Part shown: positions 1-9,139 of the stretch, in pieces
Layout: the number at the start of each line of letters is the position of its first letter
Position numbering within the stretch: the first letter of the stretch is position 1
Origin: an uncultured Clostridia bacterium
GTDB lineage: Bacteria > Bacillota > Clostridia > UBA1381
Assembly (NCBI GenBank): GCA_944392335.1
Contig: CALXWJ010000097.1
Span: 1-64,000 of the forward strand
Reading direction: 5' to 3'
Length of the DNA: 64,000 nt
Notes under the pieces: generated by a model
Database searches by the model: none
Told to the model about the DNA's origin: nothing
The model's input: the letters and a program-made list of their open reading frames with translations, nothing else
Program-made: the position numbers and the translations under genes

Positions 1-137
1 ACCTCGGCGTTGACCTGCCCGTGTATTTTGGAAAAATAGCGGATATATCCGGCGTAGTGGGACAGAACGGCGTTTATTGCGTCCGGGTCGCCCTCATGCG
101 CCTTGACGATTGTTTCATAGGGGAGAAATTTACTCAT
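1..137 (-). CDS. Conjugative-transposon HTH protein, orf8-like (partial)
   Basis: Only the first 45 codons are inside the window; the gene runs off its left edge. The start MSKFLPYETIVKAHEGD followed by DAINAVLSHYAGYI matches the N-terminus of Tn916 Orf8-type proteins (HTH_16 family), small helix-turn-helix proteins found with the Orf7 sigma factor in conjugative elements. The ATG at 137-135 has a GGAG about 10 bases upstream. The fragment is GC-rich compared with the rest of the window. Its upstream neighbour on the same strand is the sigma-factor remnant, the usual order in these elements. Confidence 0.75.
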   Translation of the reverse strand, partial: MSKFLPYETIVKAHEGDPDAINAVLSHYAGYIRYFSKIHGQVNAE

Positions 138-144
138 AGCGTTT

Positions 145-252
145 TTACTCCATGAGCCGTCGTAGCCGCTGCAAGGCAAGCTGGATATGCCGCCCCTCTG
201 TGCTGCGTGTCCGACCAATATGTACGCCGATTACTCGCTGCGGCTGGCTTTG
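145..252 (-). pseudogene. 3' fragment of conjugative-element sigma factor (orf7-like)
   Basis: Reading the minus strand, an open frame ends with TAA at 147-145 and spells IGVHIGRTRST, then GRHIQLALQRLRRLME and stop. This resembles the end of a sigma-70 region 4 helix-turn-helix in the Orf7-type sigma factors that precede orf8-like genes. The frame is blocked by an in-frame TAG at 255-253, and nothing upstream continues the protein, so about 35 codons of an expected 140 or so remain. It ends 7 bases before the orf8-like start, as in intact elements. Confidence 0.6.
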
Positions 253-257
253 CTATT

Positions 258-620
258 TCAATCCTTTTCTGTACCTTTGAACCCTCGTGTTGCTGCTAAA
301 ATGCAAATGACAATGACATACGCACAGATACACAGCGCAACAATAGTTATTTCTGTACCATAATCTGAAATAGTATTATTCCGTATTGCTGGAATGGCTC
401 TAAAGTGGATATACGAAGTCAAGACCAGTAGTCCAATAGCAACAAGAACCATGAATAAACCGGCTCGTCGGCTTACCTTTTTCTTGTCATATTTTGCTCG
501 TTCTTCGGGACTTTTCGTATTAAATCCAGAAACCAACATACTTCCTTTGCCTGTCAACAAGATAACTGTTGCAATGATAGCGAGTGTTAAAATCGCCCAC
601 ATAAACCAAATAAACCACAT
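258..620 (-). CDS. DUF3784 family small membrane protein
   Basis: The 120-residue product has three predicted membrane segments (about residues 3-23, 52-72 and 90-110). After the first comes the signature LLTGKGSMLVSGFNT, then SPEERAKYDKK, which is characteristic of DUF3784. The function is unknown; such proteins are common as cargo near Firmicute mobile elements. The ATG at 620-618 is chosen because AAAGGAG lies 8 bases upstream; an in-frame TTG six bases earlier sits too close to that site. It lies between two truncated genes, so it may be cargo of the decayed element. Confidence 0.75.
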   Translation of the reverse strand: MWFIWFMWAILTLAIIATVILLTGKGSMLVSGFNTKSPEERAKYDKKKVSRRAGLFMVLVAIGLLVLTSYIHFRAIPAIRNNTISDYGTEITIVALCICAYVIVICILAATRGFKGTEKD

Positions 621-645
621 AATCAAAACTCCTTTCAGCTCTTGA

Positions 646-888
646 TTAAATTTTGTAATTTATGATTAGATACCATAGTTCTGTAATCATCATTACTACC
701 CATTGAAAGCAAATTAGTGCAAAAATGGTTTCTGCAAAATACACCGGTGCAAATATAAGTACAATCAACGAAAGAGGGAACAATATCGCCGTAAAAAGCC
801 CGTTAAACAGGAAAACCTTCTCCAGCAAAACGATTTGATATTTGTCATATCGTTTTCTTGTAAAAACAGTAATATTTCTATTTTTTCT
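646..888 (-). pseudogene. Truncated small membrane protein gene
   Basis: An open frame on the minus strand starts right after a TAA at 891-889 and ends at 646. It reads RKRYDKYQIVLLEKVFLFNG and continues into two hydrophobic segments, ending WYLIINYKI. There is no ATG or GTG in the first half and no ribosome site before the TTG at 828. The frame overlaps the end of the EamA gene by 11 bases. The likeliest reading is a C-terminal fragment whose 5' part was lost at a recombination joint; a short TTG-started protein of 60 residues cannot be excluded. The family is not recognised. Confidence 0.4.
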
Positions 889-1768
889 TTATATTTAAAA
901 TGAATACCGTCGACAAAATCAATATAAAACCCACAATATCAATGGGAAGAAATTCCGTTTTAAACCAAAGGAATGAAAAAACGGCGGCAGATACCGGTTC
1001 TACACAGGCTATCATGGAGGTTTTTACTTCTTTGATATCATTTACACCCTGAAGATACATGGTATATGCAAAAACTGTACCGATCAAGATCATACCGCAC
1101 AGTGCGGCGATGGAATAGATATCCAGATCAATAGTGATCGTCCACGGGCGTACCAAAAAGAAAAGTACGATACCGCCGATAAGCATGCCGTAACCCGATA
1201 CGGTAACGGCGCCCCATTCGCTTATCAGTTTTTTCGGGATGATACTGTAAAGCATAAGCCCAACGGCGGATAAAAATCCCCAAAAAAGACATTCCTTTGA
1301 CAGCTGCAGGGCAGTAAAATCCCCGTGGGTCGCCAGCACGGTGACGCCTGAGAACGCAAGTATTATCGCGATAAACTCATAAATTGTGGGTAAACGTTTT
1401 GAGGTCACACATACAAAAATCATGATGAGCACAGGCCCGAGATACTGCAATACCGTAGCGGTACCGGCGTTTGAATAGGATATAGCCTTTAAATATGTAA
1501 ATTGGTTTGTTATAAGCCCGAATACTGCAAATAAAAACAAATACAAAATATTTTTTTTACTTTTTAATATATCAAATGCTGCTTTTTTGTTTTTTGCAAT
1601 ATTAATAAGCACCAGTATGATCCCGGCAAAAAACATCCTGATAAGCGTTATCTGCAGGGACGGGATATTTGAACGCTGGAGCAGATACTGCCCGCACGCT
1701 CCCGAAAAACCCCAGCCTATACCCCCGAGCAATGTACAGACCGTTCCTCTTAAGGTGTGATTTTCCAT
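878..1768 (-). CDS. EamA/DMT family permease
   Basis: The 296-residue protein has about ten hydrophobic segments arranged as two EamA repeats (about residues 8-140 and 150-290), the fold of drug/metabolite transporter superfamily exporters. The motifs GGIGWGFSG near the start, NQFTYLKAISYSNAGTATVL at the end of repeat one and IACVEPVSAAVFS in repeat two are typical. The substrate cannot be told; relatives export amino acids or metabolites. A GAGG lies about 12 bases before the ATG. It is the first clearly chromosomal gene after the mobile-element scrap. Confidence 0.9.
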   Translation of the reverse strand: MENHTLRGTVCTLLGGIGWGFSGACGQYLLQRSNIPSLQITLIRMFFAGIILVLINIAKNKKAAFDILKSKKNILYLFLFAVFGLITNQFTYLKAISYSNAGTATVLQYLGPVLIMIFVCVTSKRLPTIYEFIAIILAFSGVTVLATHGDFTALQLSKECLFWGFLSAVGLMLYSIIPKKLISEWGAVTVSGYGMLIGGIVLFFLVRPWTITIDLDIYSIAALCGMILIGTVFAYTMYLQGVNDIKEVKTSMIACVEPVSAAVFSFLWFKTEFLPIDIVGFILILSTVFILNIKKK

Positions 1769-1862
1769 AATAAAATAAGACCTCGTTTCAGATTTTAATT
1801 CAATAAATTTGTCAGGTTAAAATCGGTGAATGATTCTAAAAGGATATATGCCGCAGAGCAAT

Positions 1863-3023
1863 TTATCTTTTGGAAGGAAGGGTATTATTGATTTTGGGAG
1901 GACGTTTTGCAAAATACTGATAGATATTGCATTTTATCATTCCGTTGTACAGCTTGCGTTTTTTGTCCGCCTTTTTTTTGAAACAGCTTTCAAAATCCTC
2001 GTTTGAGGTAAGAATGTAGTAAGACCATTTATCCAATTTTTTAAATGACGCTCCCATTTGGGCGTATAATTCCCGTACAATTTTTTCATCTCCGAGACGT
2101 TCGCCGTAAGGAGGATTGCAAATGATCGTTCCGTATTCCAAATCGGAGGAAAAATCCTTTACGTCACATACTTTGGGTATCACGGCGTTGCCTACCCCGG
2201 CTATCACGGCATTTTGTTTTGCGATCTCAATGGTGTTTGCATCGATATCAGAGGCAATAATTTCAAGCGGGACGTCCCTTTTCAGATCCTCTGCTTCCTG
2301 ACGGCATCTTTTCCAGATGGGTGTGCCGCAATACTGCAAAAAATCCTCACTCATAAATTTTCGCGTCGATCCGGGCGCTATATTTCTTTTTATCATGGCG
2401 GCTTCAATAGGTATTGTGCCTGAGCCGCACATGGGGTCTGCAAGAGGGTATTCGTATTTCCAATGGCTTAAAAAGACCATAGACGCCGCAATGGTTTCCT
2501 TTAAAGGCGCGGCGTTTGATATTGCACGGTAACCCCTCTTATGAAGCCCTTCACCGCTTGTGTCGATCATAAGGGTAACACGGTCTTTCATTATTGAAAA
2601 ACGGATCTGATAAACCGGGCCTGTTTCCTCAAAATATGCTATTGAATATTTTAAAGACAGAGAATCTACTATGGCTTTTTTTATTATTGCTTGACAGTCC
2701 CTCATGCTTGCAAGCTGCGATTTTAAACAAAAACCGGTTACAGGAAAGGCACATTTTTCGCCCAGCCAGTCTGACCAGTTTACCGCTTTCGTTTTTTCAA
2801 ATAGCTCATCAAAGGTGAGAGCTTCAAATTCCGCTGTTTTTATAAGCACTCTTTCTCCGCATCGTATCCATATATTGGCACGTGTCACCGCTTCAAGATC
2901 ACCCAAAAAGGTAACCCGCCCGTCCTCTACATGGGTGATCTCATAGCCTAAATTTCTGATTTCCCTTGAAACAAAGGCTTCAAGACCGAAAATCGTAGGG
3001 ACTATTATTTCAAATTTATCCAT
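1863..3023 (-). CDS. THUMP-domain class I rRNA methyltransferase (RlmL N-half/YpsC type)
   Basis: The 386-residue protein has an N-terminal THUMP-containing RNA-binding region (about 1-155) and a C-terminal SAM-dependent methyltransferase domain. The motif DPMCGSGTIPIEAA is the SAM-binding motif and CNPPYGERLG is the N-P-P-Y catalytic motif of N2-guanine methyltransferases. By family it should methylate guanine in 23S rRNA. The start at 3023 is preferred over an upstream frame extension of 53 residues, because MDKFEIIVP matches family N-termini and a GGAAG precedes it. The start overlaps the end of the RNase R gene by 8 bases, so the two are probably translationally coupled. Confidence 0.88.
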   Translation of the reverse strand: MDKFEIIVPTIFGLEAFVSREIRNLGYEITHVEDGRVTFLGDLEAVTRANIWIRCGERVLIKTAEFEALTFDELFEKTKAVNWSDWLGEKCAFPVTGFCLKSQLASMRDCQAIIKKAIVDSLSLKYSIAYFEETGPVYQIRFSIMKDRVTLMIDTSGEGLHKRGYRAISNAAPLKETIAASMVFLSHWKYEYPLADPMCGSGTIPIEAAMIKRNIAPGSTRKFMSEDFLQYCGTPIWKRCRQEAEDLKRDVPLEIIASDIDANTIEIAKQNAVIAGVGNAVIPKVCDVKDFSSDLEYGTIICNPPYGERLGDEKIVRELYAQMGASFKKLDKWSYYILTSNEDFESCFKKKADKKRKLYNGMIKCNIYQYFAKRPPKINNTLPSKR

Positions 3024-5283
3024 TTCTTTTCTTCCTTTTCTTTGGCTTATGCTTTTTTGTTTTTGCAAAGGATCGTGCTTTGCCGCGTTTTTTGTGTTTA
3101 TGCTTCTTATCTCTGCCTTTTTTTGGGGTATTGGTGTAATTAGAGTAATTTTCAAAAATTGAATAATCCTCTTTGCGGACAAAATCGATCTGTCTTGTTA
3201 AAAGATCGCAGCGAACAAGAACGACCTCTAAGACAGTACCCACAGAATATACCTTTGATTTGCGTTTTCCCGTTACGGTTTTTCTCACCTCGTCAAATTC
3301 ATAGTAATCATCCTTCATGCTTTCAAGACGGATAAGCCCCTCCACAGTATTGTCAAGCTGAACGAATATTCCGAAGCCTGTAACGGAGGATACCCATGCC
3401 TCGAAGGTCTCGCCTATTTTTGACGACATAAACGCTGTTTTCATCAGATCGTCAACATCACGTTCGCAATCATCCGCTTCACGCTCGGTCTTTGAAGAAT
3501 TTACCGCGGCTTGCGATACCACAGCGTTATATTTATCCAAGGTTTTTGAATCGAGATAATCCTTTATGATTCTGTGAATAATAAGGTCCGGGTAACGGCG
3601 TATGGGGGAGGTGAAATGACAGTAGTATTTTGCGCAGAGCCCGAAATGCCCGAGATTTTCCGGTTTATATTCCGCTTTCATCAGTGATCTTAACATATAT
3701 GTTGATATCATTATCTCTTCGTCACTGCCTGAAATTTTATCAAGTATCTGTGCAAATGCCTTTGGATGGACAGGATTATCCTTGTCGATCTTACCCTTTA
3801 GACCGTAACCGAAATGAAGAAGAAAACGGTTAAAATCTTCTGTTTTTTCAGGTGTCGGCGCTTCGTGCACCCGGTATACAAAAGGAAGCTCCGCCCAGAA
3901 AGCAAATTCAGCCACCGTTTCGTTTGCCGCAAGCATGAATTCTTCTATTATTTTGTGGGATATTTTACGTTCTGTTTTGATTATGCCGATGGGTTCGCCC
4001 ATGTCATTCACAGATACTTTTGATTCGGGAAAATCAAAGTTTATGCTTCCTCTTTTTTCCCTTCTGTTATGGAGTATTGCCGCAAGGTCTTTCATATCAT
4101 TTAGCATGGGCATCAGGTATTCATATTTTTTCAGCAGTTTTTTTGTGGGAGCTTCAAGAAGCTGCGCAACGTCGTTATAAGTCATTCTCTCACAGGAACG
4201 AATGACGGTTTTTGCGATCTTATCGAGCTTGATATTGCCTTTTTTGTCCACAGTCATAAACACGGACAGGGTTAGTCTGTTCACATGAGGGTTTAGACTG
4301 CATATACCGTTTGAAAGCAGAGCGGGGAGCATAGGGATAACCCTGTCTGAAAGATACACGCTTGTCCCTCTCATAAAGGCTTCATAGTCAAGAGCTGAAC
4401 CTTGTTTAACATAGTTTGAAACATCGGCAATATGAACGCCTAAGCTGTAAGTGCCGTCATTATTTTTTTTAACCGAAACGGCGTCGTCAAAGTCCCTTGC
4501 ATCATCCCCGTCTATTGTTATGATTATATCATCTCTTAAGTCTATCCTTTTTGATATTTCCTTTTGAGAAACCCTTTTTGGGGTGTTATTTGCCTCTTCA
4601 AGCGTTTGTTTGTCAAATTCCTGCTTTATACCATGCTCGCATATAATGGCTTCGGTATAGCTTTTGAGCTCATCTGAACAGCCCAAATTTTTTAATACGG
4701 CCGCCTCTATTATGCCTTGCTTGGGATAGCCTGTTATCTTTGCGGATACTCTGTCGCCCACCGAACATCCCAAAGCGTCTGAAACCTTTATCCTGACCGA
4801 TGCATAAATTTTTTTATTGTCGGGAACTATGCAAAAAACTTCATCTTTTATATCTTCAATGACGCCGGTGATACGTTCATTTCCGCGTTTTAATATTTTC
4901 ACGATATGCCCTTCGCTTTTACCGCTTTTTGGGTTTTTAAAATCTACTGCAGCCAAAACAAGATCATTGTTATAGGCGTCAGCAAGATTATCCGCGTGAA
5001 TATAAATATCGTCTGAATTTTCATCCTCTGTATTTACAAAGGCAAATTGCCCGTATGCACTGCATGAAAGAGTGCCGCGGATAAGATTTGAATTTTTGAG
5101 CGGTATATATCTATTCTTTTTTGTTTTTACTATTTTGCCTTCAAGCTCAAGGGCATCCAGCACATCCTGAAATTTACCGTAATCCTCAGGCGGAACCGCC
5201 AATACATGGCGCATTTCCTCAGCTTTTAAAGGAATATATTCACGGCTTATTATGAAATTATAAACTTTTTCTTTTTTATCCAT
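3016..5283 (-). CDS. rnr: Ribonuclease R
   Basis: The 755-residue 3'-5' exoribonuclease has an N-terminal winged-helix/cold-shock region (about 1-225), an RNB catalytic domain with the metal-binding signature DGDDARDFDDAVSV, an S1 domain near the C-terminus (WVSSVTGFGIFVQL) and a long Lys/Arg-rich tail. This is the canonical RNase R order, and the enzyme degrades structured RNA. The ATG at 5283-5281 has GGGAG 7 bases upstream; an extension of 18 residues upstream is not needed. It is co-transcribed with the rRNA methyltransferase, giving a small RNA-maturation operon. The unusual feature is the extreme basic tail (about 35 residues), normal for Firmicute RNase R. Confidence 0.95.
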   Translation of the reverse strand: MDKKEKVYNFIISREYIPLKAEEMRHVLAVPPEDYGKFQDVLDALELEGKIVKTKKNRYIPLKNSNLIRGTLSCSAYGQFAFVNTEDENSDDIYIHADNLADAYNNDLVLAAVDFKNPKSGKSEGHIVKILKRGNERITGVIEDIKDEVFCIVPDNKKIYASVRIKVSDALGCSVGDRVSAKITGYPKQGIIEAAVLKNLGCSDELKSYTEAIICEHGIKQEFDKQTLEEANNTPKRVSQKEISKRIDLRDDIIITIDGDDARDFDDAVSVKKNNDGTYSLGVHIADVSNYVKQGSALDYEAFMRGTSVYLSDRVIPMLPALLSNGICSLNPHVNRLTLSVFMTVDKKGNIKLDKIAKTVIRSCERMTYNDVAQLLEAPTKKLLKKYEYLMPMLNDMKDLAAILHNRREKRGSINFDFPESKVSVNDMGEPIGIIKTERKISHKIIEEFMLAANETVAEFAFWAELPFVYRVHEAPTPEKTEDFNRFLLHFGYGLKGKIDKDNPVHPKAFAQILDKISGSDEEIMISTYMLRSLMKAEYKPENLGHFGLCAKYYCHFTSPIRRYPDLIIHRIIKDYLDSKTLDKYNAVVSQAAVNSSKTEREADDCERDVDDLMKTAFMSSKIGETFEAWVSSVTGFGIFVQLDNTVEGLIRLESMKDDYYEFDEVRKTVTGKRKSKVYSVGTVLEVVLVRCDLLTRQIDFVRKEDYSIFENYSNYTNTPKKGRDKKHKHKKRGKARSFAKTKKHKPKKRKKRNG

Positions 5284-5622
5284 ATATTCTCCCTGTTTGT
5301 GATATGATCGTATTTTGACATCTATATAATATATCATTTCCTTAAATTAGGCAAGCTAAAACAAGAAAAAATAAAAAGTTTATATAATAATGTCAAAAAA
5401 AACATCTATGAGGTTACTTTTTTGAATAAATATTTTAACATAAGATATTTTTATTTAGTTATTTTGTGAATTTTTTGTTAATAGTAAAAAAATACTTTGA
5501 CAATTTGTGAAATTTATAGTATGGTATAAAATAATGCTTCTTATATAGATGTGTTTTATGTGATAAAGCTTAAAATTTAAATTGGTTTCATATGCTGATA
5601 CGAAAGGACTTAAGGTCGAACA
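5284..5622. other. Divergent intergenic region, rnr / dprA
   Basis: This 339-base AT-rich stretch separates two divergent genes. It holds a plausible plus-strand promoter at 5497-5525 and presumably the minus-strand rnr promoter. No ORF with a ribosome site, repeat or clear hairpin was seen. Confidence 0.6.
5497..5525 (+). promoter_or_regulatory. Candidate sigma-A promoter for dprA
   Basis: TTGACA at 5497-5502 is followed after 17 bases by TATGGT at 5520-5525, about 100 bases before the dprA start. The -10 is one or two bases off consensus; an overlapping TATAAA lies 4 bases further on. Confidence 0.5.
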
Positions 5623-6849
5623 ATGAATGATAATACTTTAGAATGGATATGGCTGACTGCACTGAAAGGTATGAATCCCGCAAAGATAACATCATTGCTA
5701 AACAAATTTAACGGTGTGAATGAAATTTACTCTGCTGATGCCGCGGAATTTAAAAATATAGATCTTATCAAAGCAAATGATATAAAAATGCTGGAAAACA
5801 AAAGCCTTTCCGGGGCAGAGCATATTTTAAAACAGCTTGATAAAATAGGAGCGTATGCTATTGATTTTGACAGTGGGAGATATCCCGAACGCTTAAAGCG
5901 TCTGGCGGATCCTCCGTATGTATTGTATGTGCGGGGTAAGCTGCCGGATTTTAACGGTAAATGCGTTTCGATAGGTGTTGTAGGAACAAGACGATACAGT
6001 GAATACGGCGCGCAGGTCACAAAGAAAATGTGCTTTGAGCTGGCACGAAACGGGTTTACCGTTATATCGGGTATGGCAAGAGGCATAGATACCTTTGCAT
6101 CGATGTCCGCCCTGAGGGCAGGCGCGGATACCGCGGTGGTATTGGGCTGCGGTGTGGACGTGGTATATCCTCCGGAGAATGTTGAGCTGATGAACGCGAT
6201 AATTGAAAACGGCGCTGTAATTTCAGAATATCCGCCGATGACACAGCCCTACGGATACCATTTCCCGGAAAGAAACAGGATCATTGCCGCGCTGTCTGAT
6301 TGCCTGCTGGTGACCGAAGCGCCCAAAGGCAGCGGCGCATTGATCACCGCAAGACGCGCATATGAAATGAATGTTAATATTTTCGCCGTACCGGGAAGTG
6401 TGTTCTCGGCAAACAGCGTGGGTACGAACAATATGATAAAGGCGGGAGTAAAACCCGCCACCTCTCCAAAGGACATAATCGATGAATACTCATATGAAAT
6501 TTCAAACCTCGGCGAAAACAAAAACAACGAACCTGTTTTTGTAAACGAACCGAATATAAAAAAACAATATAAAATGAAGAATATGCAGCTGCCGGTTAAA
6601 GAGAAAACGGCTGATACGCCAGCCGATGACAAACATAAAAATAAAAAGGACATTCCGGGGCTGTCAGAACAAGAGCAGACGATAGTAAATATCATAAACG
6701 AAAACGGAAAGATAAGCTGTGATGAAATAATACGAAAAAGTGACCTTGAGGCATTAGAGGTAAATCAAATATTGCCTTTAATGGAGATTATGGGAATAAT
6801 AAAAAAATTACCGGGTAATTATTATATAATGATTGATGAAGATTTATAA
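5623..6849 (+). CDS. dprA: DNA-processing protein DprA
   Basis: The 408-residue protein has an N-terminal SAM-like helical part, a central Rossmann-fold DprA domain (GVVGTRRYSEYG, SGMARGIDTFA, PERNRIIAALSD) and a C-terminal winged helix (about 345-405, EQEQTIVNIINENGKISCDEI). DprA binds single-stranded DNA and loads RecA during uptake of transforming DNA. The ATG follows AAGG by about 10 bases. The linker (about 290-345) is Lys-rich and low in complexity. The stop codon touches the first bases of repeat copy A. It is followed by topA, the usual Firmicute order dprA-topA-trmFO. Confidence 0.95.
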   Translation: MNDNTLEWIWLTALKGMNPAKITSLLNKFNGVNEIYSADAAEFKNIDLIKANDIKMLENKSLSGAEHILKQLDKIGAYAIDFDSGRYPERLKRLADPPYVLYVRGKLPDFNGKCVSIGVVGTRRYSEYGAQVTKKMCFELARNGFTVISGMARGIDTFASMSALRAGADTAVVLGCGVDVVYPPENVELMNAIIENGAVISEYPPMTQPYGYHFPERNRIIAALSDCLLVTEAPKGSGALITARRAYEMNVNIFAVPGSVFSANSVGTNNMIKAGVKPATSPKDIIDEYSYEISNLGENKNNEPVFVNEPNIKKQYKMKNMQLPVKEKTADTPADDKHKNKKDIPGLSEQEQTIVNIINENGKISCDEIIRKSDLEALEVNQILPLMEIMGIIKKLPGNYYIMIDEDL

Positions 6850-6992
6850 CCCAAGTGCAGATGTCCTCCGCCGTTATCGGCGTCGGGCTTCATATTTTGT
6901 AATCAGTGAGAGTATGATTTCCCGCTGATTACAGTGCAAGCCATGTCTGCATTCTTGTCCTTATTGAATGACAGGACAAACCCTTATTGAAA
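6846..6992 (+). repeat. Dispersed structured repeat, copy A (about 147 nt)
   Basis: This copy fills most of the dprA-topA gap and begins on the dprA stop codon. It has the same three-part layout as the copies at 21881 and 36120. Hairpin 1 is GC-rich around a TTATCGG loop. Hairpin 2 has a perfect 9-bp stem TGTAATCAG (6898-6906) with CTGATTACA (6925-6933). Hairpin 3 is TTGTCC with GGACAA, enclosing TTGAAT. It ends in CCCTTATTGAA. Pairing and order were found by direct comparison of the three copies. The function is unknown; see findings. Confidence 0.85.
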
Positions 6993-7030
6993 TATACACA
7001 TTAACTTGAAATACAAACGGGGGGAAATAG

Positions 7031-9139
7031 ATGGCTAAAAAGAAATTATTGATAGTAGAATCACCGTCGAAGGCGGACACAATAAAAAAATATGTCGGAA
7101 AGGATTATAAGGTCATGGCGTCGGTAGGCCATATCATAGATCTGCCGAAAAGTCAGCTTGGCGTGGATGTTGAGCATGATTTTGAGCCTAAGTATATAAC
7201 CATCAGAGGTAAGGGAGAGCTTTTGGCCCAGCTTAAAAAAGAGGCAAAGTCATCGGACAGGGTTTTTCTTGCAACCGACCCGGACCGTGAGGGTGAGGCA
7301 ATAAGCTGGCATTTGGCAAATGCGTTAAAAATCGATACTGCATCCGATTGCAGAGTCACCTTTAATGAGATCACAAAAAATGCGGTAAAAGCGGCAATAA
7401 AAGAGCCGAGAAGCATTGATATGGATCTGGTGGACGCACAGCAGGCAAGACGTATTTTAGACAGGATCGTGGGCTATAAAATAAGCCCAATATTGTGGGA
7501 AAAGGTAAAAAAAGGCCTCAGTGCCGGAAGAGTCCAATCGGTTGCGACAAAAATGATATGCGACCGTGAAGAAGAGATCGTGAATTTTGTCCCGAGGGAA
7601 TATTGGACGGTTGAGGCAGAGCTGAAAAAGGAAAAGGAGAAGAAGAGCTTTTGCGCAAAATATTACGGAAAAGACGATAAAAAGGAAATAGAGTTTAACG
7701 ACCAAGAGAGTGCTTTAAAGATCATAAATGAAGTTAAAAACAAAGAAATAAAGGTTGAGAAAATAAAAAAGGGTGAGCTCACGAAAAATCCGCCTCCGCC
7801 TTTTACCACCAGTACATTGCAGCAGGATGCGTCACGTAAGATCAATTTCAGAACCTTAAAGACAATGCAGACAGCGCAGGGCTTGTATGAGGGCGTGAAT
7901 ATCGGAGGCAAGTACGGTACAATAGGCCTTATAACCTATATGAGGACCGATTCGCTGAGAATTTCAAAAGAGGCACAGCAGGAAGCGGTCAAATATATCA
8001 CATCAGCTTACGGAAACGAATATTTGACGCCAAGGCAGTATAAGTCAAAGAAAAATGCGCAGGACGCGCATGAGGCTATACGTCCGACAGATGTAACAAT
8101 TACGCCCGATATGATAAAAAGCAAGTTATCCGCCGACCAGTATAAGCTATATAAACTGATATGGGAACGTTTTGTGGCGTCACAGATGTCAGGAGCCGTT
8201 TATAATACAACATCGGTCACCATTGACGCGGGGGGACATAAATTCAGAGCCAACGGTTCGGGTGTAAAGTTTAAAGGGTTCATGGCAGTATATACCGAGG
8301 GAAGCGATGAAACAAAGGAAAAGAACAAGATATTGCCGAACATATCAGAGGGAGATATCTTAGATATCGATTCGATAGAAGGAAAACAGCATTTTACCCA
8401 GCCGCCCGCAAGATTTACCGAAGCGTCGCTGGTACACGAGCTTGAAGAAAATGGAATAGGAAGGCCGTCTACTTATGCGCCGACCATTACGACCATAGTA
8501 TCAAGAGGATATATAGTAAGAAACAAAAAGCAGCTTGTCCCGACGGAATTGGGGTTTGTTACCACCGATATTATGAAAAATTATTTTTCGGATATTGTGG
8601 ATATTGAATTTACCGCCGGGATGGAAAGTGAGCTTGATGACGTTGAAGCGGGCAAGCTGGATTGGGTTGAAGTGTTAAGAAGATTTTATCCCGATTTTGA
8701 AAAAAATCTTGAACAGGCTAAAAAGGATATCGAAAAAATAAAGGTCAAGGATGAAGAGTCGGATATCATATGTGATAAATGCGGACGGAAAATGGTATAC
8801 AAAATAAGCAAATTCGGTAAATTCCTTGCCTGCCCGGGGTATCCGGAGTGTAAAAACACAATGACGATACGTGAAGGGACTGGTGTTGAGTGCCCGAAGT
8901 GCGGCGGGGAGATACTTGTGAAAAAATCGAGAAAAGGTAAAATCTATTATGCCTGCGAACATGCCCCGAAATGTGATTTTATTCTGTGGAACAGACCATA
9001 TAAAGACAAGAAATGCCCGAAATGCGGAAGTATCCTTGTTGAAACAAAGGGTAAAAATCCTAAGCTCATATGCACAAACGAAGGCTGCGGCTACAGTGAA
9101 AAAAAGACAGGGCAAAGCGTGAACGATAATGAGAGTTAA
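7031..9139 (+). CDS. topA: DNA topoisomerase I
   Basis: The 702-residue type IA topoisomerase relaxes negative supercoils. The N-terminal Toprim domain shows [13 protein letters not shown] and [12 protein letters not shown]. The catalytic tyrosine lies in [14 protein letters not shown]. The C-terminus carries three four-Cys zinc ribbons ([24 protein letters not shown] with their partner Cys pairs), all complete. The start has GGGGGG-rich sequence 7 bases upstream. The end overlaps trmFO by 11 bases, suggesting coupling. Confidence 0.97.
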   Translation: MAKKKLLIVESPSKADTIKKYVGKDYKVMASVGHIIDLPKSQLGVDVEHDFEPKYITIRGKGELLAQLKKEAKSSDRVFLATDPDREGEAISWHLANALKIDTASDCRVTFNEITKNAVKAAIKEPRSIDMDLVDAQQARRILDRIVGYKISPILWEKVKKGLSAGRVQSVATKMICDREEEIVNFVPREYWTVEAELKKEKEKKSFCAKYYGKDDKKEIEFNDQESALKIINEVKNKEIKVEKIKKGELTKNPPPPFTTSTLQQDASRKINFRTLKTMQTAQGLYEGVNIGGKYGTIGLITYMRTDSLRISKEAQQEAVKYITSAYGNEYLTPRQYKSKKNAQDAHEAIRPTDVTITPDMIKSKLSADQYKLYKLIWERFVASQMSGAVYNTTSVTIDAGGHKFRANGSGVKFKGFMAVYTEGSDETKEKNKILPNISEGDILDIDSIEGKQHFTQPPARFTEASLVHELEENGIGRPSTYAPTITTIVSRGYIVRNKKQLVPTELGFVTTDIMKNYFSDIVDIEFTAGMESELDDVEAGKLDWVEVLRRFYPDFEKNLEQAKKDIEKIKVKDEESDIICDKCGRKMVYKISKFGKFLACPGYPECKNTMTIREGTGVECPKCGGEILVKKSRKGKIYYACEHAPKCDFILWNRPYKDKKCPKCGSILVETKGKNPKLICTNEGCGYSEKKTGQSVNDNES

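Larger units (their letters stand above)
1..888. mobile_element. Remnant of a Tn916-type conjugative element
   Basis: This stretch combines an orf8-like HTH protein (start only, at the window edge), the last 35 codons of an orf7-like sigma factor, a DUF3784 membrane protein and a membrane-protein fragment without a start. The first 250 bases are clearly richer in G and C than the chromosome that follows. Two gene fragments on either side of an intact DUF3784 gene suggest rearrangement or a decayed element edge. No integrase, att site or terminal repeat is visible in the window, so the right-hand limit (taken at the EamA stop codon) is an inference. Confidence 0.5.
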
